From contig BCIH01000003.1 of the NCBI GenBank assembly GCA_002897115.2, positions 1,051,561-1,115,560 on the forward strand: a DNA stretch of 64,000 bases, read 5' to 3'. The position numbers and the translations under genes were made by a program. The DNA is from Prototheca cutis (lineage: Eukaryota; Chlorophyta; Trebouxiophyceae; Chlorellales; Chlorellaceae). This document shows positions 10,474 through 20,524 of this stretch, in pieces; positions within the stretch are counted from its first letter, which is position 1, and the number at the start of each line of letters is the position of its first letter. Below the pieces are notes generated by a model. That model searched no databases and had not been told where the DNA came from. It worked only from the letters and a program-made list of their open reading frames with translations.

Positions 10474-12335
10474 TCACAGCAAAATGTCAGCCACGGACGC
10501 ACCCTTGGAACCCGCCTTGCGGGCAGCCCAAGCCGGCATGGGCGCCGTCCGGGCCCGGCCCTCCACGCGCCCTCCCCGGTCGGGCACCGCCCCAATGACC
10601 GCTGTTTTGACCCTGGACGTCTCCCCCGTGCCGGATGATCCTGTGGCCGAGTCCAGAATGCCAAACAGATCACCCAGCCGGGCCGAGTGCACGTCCTCCA
10701 GGCACACACCGGGGTCAACACGCATGGCCCCCAGCTCCTGCTCCACCTCCGCCNCGCACTCTGCACGCTCTTCCTCCTGACGGTGGTGAGGGGTTTGGCG
10801 CTCGTGAGGTGGATGGGGGACTGCGAGAGGCAATGCACTTGTGTGAGTGCAGGTGCAAAAAAGGGCACAGGCGAGGTTTGCTCCGTGCCCACGTCCCCTT
10901 TCAACATACACACACGTGTACATAGAAGAAAGTCCACCAAAACGCGTAAAAAAAAGCTCACCGTGAGGCGCTCCGAGTGGAGCAGCGAGCGCAGCGTGAC
11001 TGCGGCGCGCTCACGCAGCATCGCGCGGCGCACGCCGTACTCTCTTCGCAGCTGCGTGTCGACTTCCCGCAGCGCCTCGCACTGCGCGGGCGTCGCACGG
11101 TCCGCAGGGAGCAGGGGCTCGAAGAAGCCAGGCGGAAGCTGGCCCACCAGTGCCGTCAGCTGCGCCTCGGCCGCCCCGGCCAGCGCACGGGCGCTGGAGC
11201 CGCCGGCGTCAGCACCCACGAGCGAGCCCAATGCGCGCAGNGCACGAGACAGCTCTTCTGCATCCGTTGGGGCGACTGACGCTTTGCCTGCCACTTCATC
11301 GGCGCTGTTAACGCCCGCCGGCAAAGACACTGGGTCCTGCCCACCGGCCCCGCTCGGCCCCGCACTCTCTCCCTCCGCAAATCTGCTCTGAAGCAGCGCG
11401 GCGGTTTGCAGCGCTCCGACAAGGGCCAGCAGGGATTCCAGGCGGTCCTTTCCCAAATCCCCGCTGCCGAGGGCAAACGCGGCAGCCAGGGCAGCCAATG
11501 CAGCATCCAGTCGCCCGCCGCGGGCGGCCGTTTCGGACTCGGCCGCTGCCAGCACCGCCATCACCGCGGCATGCAGCGCAGTCTGACTGTGCACCGGCAG
11601 CGCGCCACGGAGTGCCCAGATCCGCCGTGCCAGGTCAGCGCACGCGGCACGCAGCGGTTCACGCGCTGGGCTCGACCCCACCAGGTCCTCCTCACTCAAC
11701 CCGGCAGACAGCCTGGGTGCAGGTGGGGGATTTTTTTTTGNNNNNNNNNNNNNNNNNNNNNNNNNNNNNNNNNNNNNNNNNNNNNNNNNNNNNNNNNNNG
11801 GGATTGACCGTGTCAGTACTGCACTTTGCAGCAAGATCGATGACCTGGGTTCATATACCGCAAAAGAGGCCACTTCAAATGTGCCAGGTGGCGACACAAA
11901 TGCAAAAGCCGGCATCAGCCGAGTGGGATCAGATCAGTTGCATCAAATGACGCATGCATCCCCAGCCAATCACAAGAGAGGTGATTGGGGTCGATAGGCA
12001 GAGCGTCATGTCAAGGATCGCATGTGCAGGGTGCCTTTGCTGAGGTATGGGCATGGGCCAACCGCCCGAGTCTCAGCCTGAACACTTCCCTGCCGGGAGC
12101 CCCAGTCCCCGAGGCCTGGCGGCCATGGAGGGTAGAGGCCCCGCTTCCATGTCCCTCCAGACGAGTCGTGCATCGCCAGGGCTTTGGTGATGCACTGCCT
12201 TTTACCAGCATCAGGAGGGTTTCGCACAACATGCAGGCCAGGTAGGCGGGAAGCAGGCGAACGTCGCCACACGTACCCGCAGTCCTCGAGTCGGTCGAGC
12301 AAGTCCACGGCTACCGCCTCCGCCATGTCCGCCAT
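10474..12335 (-). CDS. FAM98 family protein (interrupted by an assembly gap)
   Basis: FAM98 proteins are partners of the RtcB-DDX1 tRNA splicing ligase complex in animals. Minus-strand exon 1, 12335-12277, encodes MADMAEAVAVDLLDRLEDC plus a split Gly and ends at a GTACGT donor. It matches the FAM98 N-terminus (a short helix followed by LE-D-x-GY). The large exon, about 11711-10962, follows the acceptor CACCCAG and carries the diagnostic block PPGFFEPLLPADRATPAQ, CEALREVDTQLRREYGVRRA and a helix ending LLHSERLT. It joins in phase 0 to the last exon, 10776-10474, which contains AVIGAVPDRGGR, the FAM98 C-terminal signature, and ends ASVADILL. At least one middle exon, lying between 12276 and the N gap at 11741-11799 or inside the gap, is unresolved, so the protein cannot be read through. 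Confidence 0.85.
11741..11799. other. Assembly gap (59 N)
   Basis: A run of N next to a T-rich tract, inside an intron of the FAM98 gene. Confidence 0.99.
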
Positions 12336-12732
12336 ACTGGTCCAGCCTCGCGTCCAAACCGCCGCCGATACTGTTACTGTTACGAAACAGGCCGTATGCG
12401 ACCAGGCGCGGCTCCATTGAGCCAGGCTCCCGGCGATGGAGGAGAAGAGCATGTGCGATGTGAGGCCGTCTCGTGGGAAGGAAGCCGAGGCGCCACCCCC
12501 TCGTGACAAATTGTTTTGGTCTCGATACGCCCCGTGCCACGATCCTCACATGTTCTCCACGCCCGGCGTGAAGGTCACTCGCTTCCAAATTCCTTCATGC
12601 TTGAAGGGGCAATTTCACAACCACAGAGCACAAAACACTGTCTCGCCCCGCAGCGCGCTGTACCCAGCTCGGGGCGGTGACCGCACCGGAGTCCCAGCAC
12701 TTGGCGATCACCAATAGCAAGCAGAAACAAGA
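12336..12732. promoter_or_regulatory. Divergent intergenic region, FAM98 gene and 50-residue protein
   Basis: 397 bases between two outward-facing start codons, so probably a shared bidirectional promoter region. No individual element is recognisable. Confidence 0.45.
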
Positions 12733-13110
12733 ATGCCGCCGCCTGTCTTCTCTCACAAGAAGGCCCTGTTCCAACTAACTCTGACGCCTGCCGAGATTGA
12801 GGTGCGTGGGGGATGCCGCTTGCCAGGGCTCAGGGTCGAGCGTGAGCCGTCGCACGGCATTCGCGGCACCTGATGACCGAGTTGCAATGCAGTCCAGGCC
12901 ATGTTTTGGGGGAATTTACTATCAGTGAGTGCATTGTTTGCATTGACAGTGGGTGGATGTCGTCTGTTCTGGGCTCCGCAGTTGCTTGGTCGTTGGCGAC
13001 TGCCGTGAACACGCCCGGATGTGCAGGAAGACCTGGCGACAATCATCTCCCACACCAAGCGCCGGAGGAAGGCAGGAGCTCAGAACAATGGAAAGGAGGG
13101 CTCTGGCTAA
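12733..13110 (+). CDS. Small 50-residue protein, two exons, possibly CDC26-like
   Basis: Exon 12733-12801 begins ATG CCG CCG CCT and ends at a GTGCGT donor. Exon 13027-13110 follows a GTGCAG acceptor and ends in TAA. Both are phase 0 and the frame has no stop. The product starts MPPPVFSHKKALFQLTLTP, continues AEIEEDLATIISHTKRRRKA and ends in a short Gly/Ser-rich tail. The layout (very short, an early basic-hydrophobic strand, then an acidic-then-basic helix with an Ile-Glu-Glu core) recalls the APC/C subunit CDC26, but the similarity is weak and I would not name the gene. It is divergent from the FAM98 gene. The exon pair is supported mainly by clean splice signals and phase, not by family recognition. 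Confidence 0.5.
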
Positions 13111-13519
13111 GGCCACAGCCGGCTCGCGGTGCAGCGGAGAAGGGGGTGCCATCTCGTGAGCACAGCCCATGTCGGGGTTTCTGGGTGCCGCCTTCCTTTG
13201 GTCAGCGGGCCCCTGTGGCTTCGCCGGAGATCCCCCCCCACGCTGTCGCTCGGCCGGCCCAGCAGGAGCTGGCCGGGCCATTGAATATACTTTTCCTATG
13301 TGCTGCATGATGTGATATTTTGAACTGCATGGTGAACTCTGCCTTGCCGCGCCCTCGGCGGCAGGCTTTCGGAGCCCGCATCCCCACCCCACGCCCACAG
13401 AGCAGACGATTGCTGCAAACGAATTTGCTGCCAGCTCACTGCCATCCATGATCGGTGTCAACAGGACTTCTTACTAAGAGTGAACGGAAGCTAGGGGGGG
13501 ACAGTGTGGGCAAGGCACC
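13111..13519. other. Convergent 3' flanks
   Basis: Sequence between the 50-residue protein and the stop codon of ATP synthase subunit g. No supported gene. Confidence 0.4.
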
Positions 13520-14174
13520 TCAGATGCTGTAGCCGGCGATGGAGCCGCCGCGGCCGATGATCTCGCCGACGCAGAACCAGGCAAACACCTCCGCGCCAAA
13601 GCCCACCCACATCGCGGCCTGGCATGTCGAAGGGTTCCAGATCATTTCGTCGGGCACATGCCATGCCGCACCTCCTCTGAACCAGGCATGCCATGCGTTC
13701 TGCACATCCCCAGCCTTGGCATCCACCACTGTGCACACATACAACTGTCCTCACCTCCGTCACGGGCATGTCCCGGAATTGGCTCAGACGGCCCTTGGCA
13801 ACGTCAGCCTCCGCCTTGCATGCCTGGATCCCGGCGGGGATGCTGTGCGTAGGGGCCAAGGGTGGATGGTGATGAACGCAGGGCCCCTGGCGTGTACGGG
13901 CTGTCCCCGACCTGAGCACTCCCGGCCCTCGTCTTGCTTGCCACCGTACCAGGCGCANGCACATCAACAAAAACAACAAAACTCACCGGGAAAGCTGCGT
14001 GAACGTGTACTGCTTCAGCAGCTTGCTCGCCTGCTCCGGGTCCTTCACCACGTACTCCGCATTCTTCGCCATGAGCGTGTCATACTGCTTGACGACCTCG
14101 GTCCTAGCGGCCGAGTACGCCGGGGCCAGGCTGGCCTTGGCCTTGTTGACAAGCTGCAGCGCCCTCGCGGCCAT
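13520..14174 (-). CDS. Mitochondrial ATP synthase subunit g (ATP20)
   Basis: An Fo peripheral membrane subunit involved in dimerisation of mitochondrial ATP synthase. Minus-strand exons 14174-13987, 13842-13755 and 13618-13520 join in phase to give 124 residues, the size of plant subunit g (about 122). Family features: an N-terminal amphipathic helix (MAARALQLVNKAKASLAP), a central KNAEYVVKDPEQASKLLKQY, the turn LSRIPAGIQ equivalent to the plant ASIPGRYE, and the C-terminal membrane helix with its conserved end EVFAWFCVGEIIGRGGS. I chose the acceptor CATGCCAG at 13619-13620 for exon 3 because it alone reproduces the plant spacing between the helices; a longer exon starting near 13700 is also open. 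Confidence is high for the family. Confidence 0.92.
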
Positions 14175-14776
14175 GACTGAGCTCGTGGCCTGAGGAGGGG
14201 GTTGGGTTGGGGGCCCGGCTTCCTTGCCTCACGGCACGCGCGACCGCAATTGAGTCGTTGCGAATAAAAGGGTTTCTAATGAGAGAGGGGGGGCAAGGGT
14301 TACAGGCCTTGGCTCTAGTGCTGGGCGCGTGGGCCTGGAATGCGGTGGGTGGGGGCAGGTCATCTCGCGCCGCTCGCCGCTGGTTTCCCTCTCCAAATCC
14401 GGCTGATGACGACGAGCAAGTCCGCCTTTCCAGCTGTGGCCGCTGACTAATCTTTCAAATTGGCCCTTCTCCTCCCGTGTCATCCTACAAGTATTTTACA
14501 GAGCCTATTGTCACGACACAGATTCACGCCAAGGACGAATGTGCACCTGCAGGTGCACATGGACGAAGAAAGGAAACCACGGGTGACGGGGACAACCTGC
14601 CCTCACCAGCCGGGAGATCAGGGGCGGCAGGGCAGGGAGTGAGCATCATGCGGGACGGCAGTAGAAGACAGGGACACATTTCATAGCAATGCAAATGGGC
14701 AGAGAGCCAAGCGGAAGTACACGGCAGCAAGGGCGGTGGCCCCCAAACACGACGACCCAGGAATATGAATATCACG
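14175..14776. other. Intergenic, 5' of ATP synthase g and 3' of the seven-span protein
   Basis: No supported gene. TTACA at about 14494-14498 (TGTAA on the minus strand) could be the polyadenylation signal of the upstream minus-strand gene. Confidence 0.4.
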
Positions 14777-15814
14777 TCACGTCATCTGCGCAAACGAGCG
14801 CGGCAGCCAGATCGGCTTTTTCAGCCCTGTCACGCCAGACAGCTGCATGTACACCTCAAACACTCCGGCGGCCATGAACACGTGCCACAGCGAGTGGAAC
14901 AGCCAGTACAGCTGAGGGAAGAGCTCTGGCAGCGGGAAACACGTCAGGCCTAGCACCAAGCACACTGCGGGGTGAGTGGGGGAGTGTATAATTGAAGGAG
15001 GTGCGAGTGAGCATGGATATAACTCAGTGTAGCGATGCACGCCTTGCAGACCGGAGCCGTGGGGCGGCCCGGCCATGGCGCATGGCAGACACAAGCTCGC
15101 TTGCGGTCCCTGCTCCAGGGTCCAGTGGTTTGCCCTGTGCCCCTCCCCCACACACGCACCCACCAGCAAAGAAAAAAAGCAACACCATGGGTGCTCACCG
15201 ATGACGCTCTTGCTCTTGGTGGCGTCGTAGCGCGGCAGGCTGTGCCAGCCCTCCAGCGCGACCTTGGAAGCGACGGTGCAGGCTGCCACAGCGGCCAGGA
15301 TCTTGGACGCGACGCCCAGAGTGATGCCGCCGCGCAGGTGGGCCACGCTCCACACCGTGGCCGGGAAGGCGACGTTGGACAGGGCCAGGGTCACGTGGCT
15401 GCGTGCCCCCAGGCAGTGGCCAAGCAGGCGGGCCAGGAGGGACTGCGCCCACAGGATGTCCAGGGTGCGCCAGGTGGAACCGGGCAGGCCCAGCACCACG
15501 GCCTGTGCGATGCCGCCGGGCATCATGTGGGCCACGTGGTACACCACGGCCAACAGGAAGCCGATGCCGAACAGGGCCACATCCTGCCAGCGCCGCGCCC
15601 GGGCGTGCAGCCGGAGCGTGGACACGGCTGGCAGCATGGTGACCAGCGGGAGGGCATCCAGGATCAGAATGCCGGTCGTGGCCTCCGAAACGCCCTTATT
15701 CATAGGTACATGGGGAACGACGGTGCTCACCAGCGCCAGCAGGACCATCTGCGGGAGTTCGGGCCGGGGCATATCATCACCGGGGCTGGGCGGTAGCTGG
15801 GACTGAATCAACAT
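14777..15814 (-). CDS. Seven-span membrane protein, CREST superfamily (TMEM8/PGAP6-like)
   Basis: Minus-strand exons 15814-15199 and 14964-14777 join in phase 1 to give 267 residues, essentially all membrane segments. I chose the ATG at 15814 (MLIQSQLPPSPGDDM) because the longer open frame upstream is polar and lacks protein character. Visible signatures of the CREST superfamily of putative metal-dependent hydrolases (alkaline ceramidases, PAQR receptors, TMEM8) are a Tyr-His in one helix (GFLLAVVYHVAHM), an Asp in the next (TLDILWAQS), and the pair of histidines spaced four apart in the last region, LYWLFHSLWHVFMAAGVFEV. The His-x3-His near the C-terminus most resembles the TMEM8/DUF3522 group. 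An enzymatic role is inference from the family; the substrate is unknown. Confidence 0.55.
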   Translation of the reverse strand: MLIQSQLPPSPGDDMPRPELPQMVLLALVSTVVPHVPMNKGVSEATTGILILDALPLVTMLPAVSTLRLHARARRWQDVALFGIGFLLAVVYHVAHMMPGGIAQAVVLGLPGSTWRTLDILWAQSLLARLLGHCLGARSHVTLALSNVAFPATVWSVAHLRGGITLGVASKILAAVAACTVASKVALEGWHSLPRYDATKSKSVIGEHPWCCFFSLLVGACVGEGHRANHWTLEQGPQASLCLPCAMAGPPHGSGLQGVHRYTELYPCSLAPPSIIHSPTHPAVCLVLGLTCFPLPELFPQLYWLFHSLWHVFMAAGVFEVYMQLSGVTGLKKPIWLPRSFAQMT

Positions 15815-16554
15815 CGTCCGAACTCCCCAGGCCCAGGATCGGGGGTACAACCTCCGTTGACTCCATGAATCGTTTTCACACACATGTTGGCCGTATTGAC
15901 GGACCTGTTGTTGCGTCACTTTCCGTCTCGGGGCACCGTGCCAGCGGAGGTCGGACGGGCTAGGACCCCACACCGCGTTCAAAGACAGAGAGGGCAAGGC
16001 GTTGTGGCAGATGCGGCAATGCAGTGTAAACGCGAAGAGTGTATTAGAACGGCACGAAATCACGGCGATGACTTGTGAGGCGGGGCCGCACACTTGATAT
16101 TGCGTTATTCCTTGGCCAAGCCCTCGAGCTGTGCACCCGGACTGGTCCGACTTGCTTGGGGCTGTCGGGCGGCCCAGTCATACCGGGCATCAGTTTATGT
16201 CATTCCTCCCGCCGCCCCATCGTCTCCCATTGGGCGAGACATGGAGAATGTACATGTCCTTGTATTGTCTACGGCTGGCGGGCCTTGCAGACAGCAGGGC
16301 CCGCAGCAGCTACTGACTTTTTGAGCAAAAGAAGCAGGATCACGGTGCAATGCGATCAGAGAAAGTGTGCAGCGGCACGATCAAGATTGCCATTTGGGAA
16401 GTGAAGCGTGGGGAACGCCTGGGATCAGAGGCGGGTGTACCGCCAGGGACCAGGTGTTGTTGACGCCTCTGGCAGCCCGGGCCCCGGTTCTCTGCAGGCT
16501 CCACACACCCTTCCACTCTGACCGCCCCGCCCCCCCTTGCATACGCTCCCAGCC
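15815..16554. other. Intergenic, between two minus-strand genes
   Basis: 740 bases with the promoter of the seven-span protein and the 3' UTR of the cyclophilin gene. No gene seen. Confidence 0.4.
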
Positions 16555-18005
16555 CTAGTCCTGGTCAAGATTGGGGACAATCTCGCCCCGACGCAGCTCG
16601 CCCGCATCAACAATCACGACGCCCTCGGCTTCGTTGGCGGTGTTTTCGGGCTTGCCCTTTGCCAGCGCGTTGATGGCGTCCACGACATCCAGCCCGCTGA
16701 CCACCTGGCCAAAGATGGTGTAGTGGCCGTTCAGGTGCGGCGCGGGGCCCATCATGATGGAAAAGTGGGCGGTGTTGGTGTCGGGGCCCGCGTTGGCCAT
16801 GGACAGCAGGCCCTTGCGATCGTGGCGCAGCTCCAGCCCGCCCCGGTCATCCCGGAACGCGCCGCCGAACACCGACTCGGTGTTGATCCCGCTCTGATCA
16901 ATAAATTGATCAATAATACGATAAAACGCCGCACCCTGCATGTTATTGTTATTTTTGGGGATGGGGTGGGGTGAGTTCCATCCCAGCGATCCACGGCCCC
17001 TCAGTCATCATCCCACCAACAATCATGCAACCAACCAATCAAGGAGACCTTGAAGTGGTAGGGCTTGCCCGCCCCCTCGCGGCCCTCGGGCACGATGCCC
17101 TTTTCTCCGGTGCACAGCGCCCGAAAGTTCTCGGCCGCCCGCGGGGCGACGTCCGGGTACAGCACCGCTTCGATGCGCCCCGCGCGCGTGCCCTTGATGT
17201 CGACGTCCAGGAACACCAGCGGCAGGCTAGCATTGGCACGCAGGGCTGCCAGGCGGTCAGACTCNGTGCGTTCGCGCGCTGCGGCCGCCGCCAGCGCGTC
17301 CTCCCGCCGCCGGGGCGTCGTCACCACGCCCGACGACCAGCCCACCGCCGCGTTGCGCGAGCCTGCGGGGTGCGCCAGGTCGAGGTCCGCGGCGGCCTTG
17401 AGCCAGCACGTGCCACGTGGCTGGTCGCCACAGCCGCCCTCAGCCGCGCAAAACACAAACACATTGCACGCGGCATTGCCCATGCATGCCGCACAGCACG
17501 AGTCCATCGAATCCTGGGGCAGGGGAGATGTCATTTGGGGTGATAGTGTGCGATATGAGGGCAGTGATTGAAGTGGAAAGGGGGGGGGTCCTCTGCTGGG
17601 CATGCACACGCAGGTTGGGTGCTCCGCCAAAGGTTCTGGTCATGTCAGCTCCCCAGCTGCTGGCCAGCCAGCCAACTCTGAACCGAGCCTGATCGAAGAG
17701 CCATGGCCCTAGCGATCGAGCAAACCCCCCCTTTCCCAGCATCGCACCAGGACTTCAACATGGAGACCCTTCTCTCCATAGTAATCGGCGTGCTCCTCGG
17801 AATAGCACTGCTTCTGCTCGACCAGCTGCGCGACCTGGGCATCCTGTGCGGCCTCCTGCCGCTTGGCCGCCTTGTCATTCGACATGGGATGGCTGTACAA
17901 CATCCATATCACGTAAAAGGTCACGGCAAACCCAGCCAGGGGGAACACGGACCGCCACAGCGGCCGGGCCTTGCGGCCGGGGTAGTACCGAGCTGGCGGT
18001 GGCAT
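16555..18005 (-). CDS. Membrane-anchored PAN-like/cyclophilin peptidyl-prolyl isomerase
   Basis: Minus-strand exons 18005-17748, 17513-17049 and 16935-16555, all phase 0, give 367 residues. Residues 1-45 form a basic N-terminus and one hydrophobic segment ([16 protein letters not shown]), a likely signal anchor. A Gln/Ala-rich coil follows. Residues about 68-135 look like a PAN/Apple-type cysteine-rich module: [14 protein letters not shown], then [19 protein letters not shown] and GTCWLK. The cyclophilin domain spans about 195-367: [28 protein letters not shown] with the catalytic Arg, [14 protein letters not shown] and [10 protein letters not shown]. The usual Trp121 and His126 positions of human CypA read His and Tyr here ([11 protein letters not shown]), as in some divergent cyclophilins. 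The domain order suggests a lumenal or extracytoplasmic isomerase. The donor at 17048 (GTCTCC) is weak, but the family sequence continues across it. Confidence 0.88.
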
Positions 18006-18207
18006 GACTGCAGCCCGATCACATCACGCGGCGCATGAAGGCACCCCCTGGATACTTGAATTCTTTCACAGAGAAAATGCACAGCGTGTCAGAGGGTTTG
18101 GCATGGCCCCGGGCCTGTCCTGGGCCGTAATTGCGGTCCGGCGGTTCGGTTAAGAGGCCGGACCCGGAATCAAGCAGGCGCCCCACGGCTTCCCACGGAA
18201 GGATGGC

Positions 18208-20147
18208 TCAAGACCTTTTGAGCGCCCTCACGGCTGCAGAGACTTCTTGCTCACTGATCTCGTCCAGTTCCGATGCTTGAAACTCGACTGCACATAGAAG
18301 CATGGATTTTGTTTCTTGAAAGGACTCGTCAGCGGCAACTGTGCCGTGCCTGATGAACACGATCGCCACCAGGCCGTCCTGTGCCGGCTAAGGCCATCCC
18401 CTTCCCCTCCTTCCGCTATCAGTCCCACCTGAGAGTCCATCCAGCAGGCCCTTGAAGTAGTCCTTGGTGGATGCGTACATCATCTTGGACTTGACCCTCG
18501 CGATGTCCGGCGCCCTGCAGAGATCATCGGTTGTGGTGCAAGATTTCAAATGGATATTGCCTGACCAAAGGCCCCAAGTCTTTGAGCTCATCAGTCCGAC
18601 TGCCACGATAGTGCAGGCCCACATAAGCAAAGTGGACAACGGCTTCACCAAGTGAGTCCTATGCATTCCTATCCCACACCAGACGCCTCACCAGTTTAGG
18701 AAGACGAGCTTGTTCAGAATTTGACCATCTGGCATCTGCTCCTGGTAGTCGAACACTACAAAATTGGGAGATGGGATGGGGTGAGACGGTGCTGCATGCC
18801 CTCCATTGTCCTCAGGATGTGGCCTGGCATTTGAGCCGGTATCTTGTCGTCCTTGAACAAGGCGGCCTCTATCTAGCCAGCCCAGCCCACACTGTGCTGC
18901 ACAACACCATACTCAACTAGGCCCGCACACACAACTCNGCTTCACCAACGAGTGCGACGCCCAGATCGATCAATCAACCCACCACCGGCAAGAAAGAACA
19001 CGCACCTCCATAGCGGCAGTCGGCCTCTGGGAGTGCTGCGAGGAAGTCGTCATAGGTGGAGTCTGGCTCGCCGACTGCCGCAATGATGACCGTGGAACCC
19101 TCGTCGTCGATCCGCCACANAGCCCAGCGGAACTGCAGGTGTGTGCAGTTTGTTTGCTTTGTTTGGGCAACGACATAAATGTGGCGAGGGATGGTCCGCG
19201 GATGGCCACCAGCCGCCAGCACAGGCCATTAAGGCCCCAGTGCCAAACAGCAATCGAACCCCACGCCGCCCACGCACCGCGGACTTGGAGCGGATGTGGT
19301 AGAAGAGGTTGACTGAATCTTCGTTCACGGAAATGCCGCTCATGGACGTCTGCTTTAGGATGGGTGGTACATCCACATGGAAGGGGTTTGCCAGGGGTGT
19401 CACGGATGCTGGGGGCTGCTCAAATCATGTGTTGGATCGGCATCCCATCAGGNGGGGGAGNTCTCCAGGGAAACTTGCACCTCCCGCGCCCAACAGCAAC
19501 AAATGGAATCCCTTCCTCAAGCTCCAGTCACCGACAAAAGCCACCGCTCCATTCAGCGGCCATGGCAGCTGCAATGAACATGCACATCCCGCCCGATCAC
19601 CGCCCCAGGGCAACGCGGCGCGGCTGCCACGTACCGCTCCAGGAGCCTGGTTCCGAGCGCTGCCCAGCTTGGGCAGCTGGATGGGCACGTCATGCAGTGA
19701 GCCCGAAGGCTTTGTGGGAGAGGTGCTGCCGCCAACCGCAGGACTGGCAGGNCTGGAGACCGGCCGGGGCCGTGGGGCGGGGGCCGGTGCGGGGGCCGGG
19801 GCCGTGTATGCCAACGGCGACGGCGCCCCNGATACCACGGGCGCGGGGCTGGGGGCCTTGAGCACCGGGGCAGACCTGCTGTTGGCCAGGNACATGATGG
19901 GCGCGGGCCCCGCGGAGGGGGTGGGCGCGGGGCTGGGGCTGGGGCTGGCCCCGATCAGGGACTCGAGGAACTGGGCCTTGGTGGCCTCGTAGTCCTCGGG
20001 CTTGATCACCCCCACATCCACGGCCGCCTTCAGCTGCTGAGCCCGCAGGAAGGCGGATTTCACGGAATCAAAATCAGACTGCGTCACCAGGCCCAGGTCC
20101 AGAGCGGCCTTGGTGCTCAGCAGCGTCTGCAGGGCGGGGTCCGCCAT
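18208..20147 (-). CDS. ADF/cofilin with N-terminal tandem helical repeats and Pro-rich linker
   Basis: Six minus-strand exons, 20147-19635, 19349-19278, 19132-19006, 18755-18692, 18514-18429 and 18287-18208, join in phase to give 313 residues. The C-terminal ~140 residues are an ADF/cofilin actin-severing domain: MSGISVNEDSVNLFYHIR, VGEPDSTYDDFLAALPEADC, LNKLVFLNWAPD, VKSKMMYASTKDYFKGLL and a C-terminal helix. The first ~65 residues contain two similar units, AALDLGLVTQSDFDSVKSAF and AAVDVGVIKPEDYEATKAQF, each a short helix-turn-helix of SHOCT-like appearance. A Pro/Ala-rich linker of about 100 residues lies between. Ordinary ADF proteins have about 140 residues and no such extension. The whole extension and the first linker are in one exon that joins the ADF exons in phase 0, so the fusion rests on one splice (GTACGT donor at 19634). 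N bases occur in the linker. Confidence 0.9.
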
Positions 20148-20524
20148 GGCTGCCGGGGGGAGCGGCGTGATCTGGTCTGCCTGCCCGCCCGCTGAGTCCT
20201 CCGTGCTCAGCTACAATCACNCGGACTTCAAAAGCGACATGCCACGACCAGTGATCGATCGATATCGGCCGCAATGATCGCCATGTCGCGCTATCGCACG
20301 ACAGCCCGGCAACAGGGAGGGCCGGTTTCGCTGCGGACGATTTTTTTTCGCAGGGCCCGAGCTTCAAAATTTCAAGCTCCGCAGGTGCGAGCTGCATGAT
20401 CCCTGTGGCAACGCATGCCGGACGCGATCTTGAGCTCAAACAAATCCTTCTGTTTGCAAGCGGGATGCGGGTGCCTGCGCTCGCGTTGTCCTGATATCGC
20501 CCTGGCCCCGACTATCGAAGGGCC
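20148..20524. promoter_or_regulatory. Divergent intergenic region, ADF gene and TIMELESS
   Basis: 377 bases between outward-facing start codons, a likely bidirectional promoter for the actin regulator and the replication-fork gene. A T9 run at about 20341-20348 is the only conspicuous element. Confidence 0.5.
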
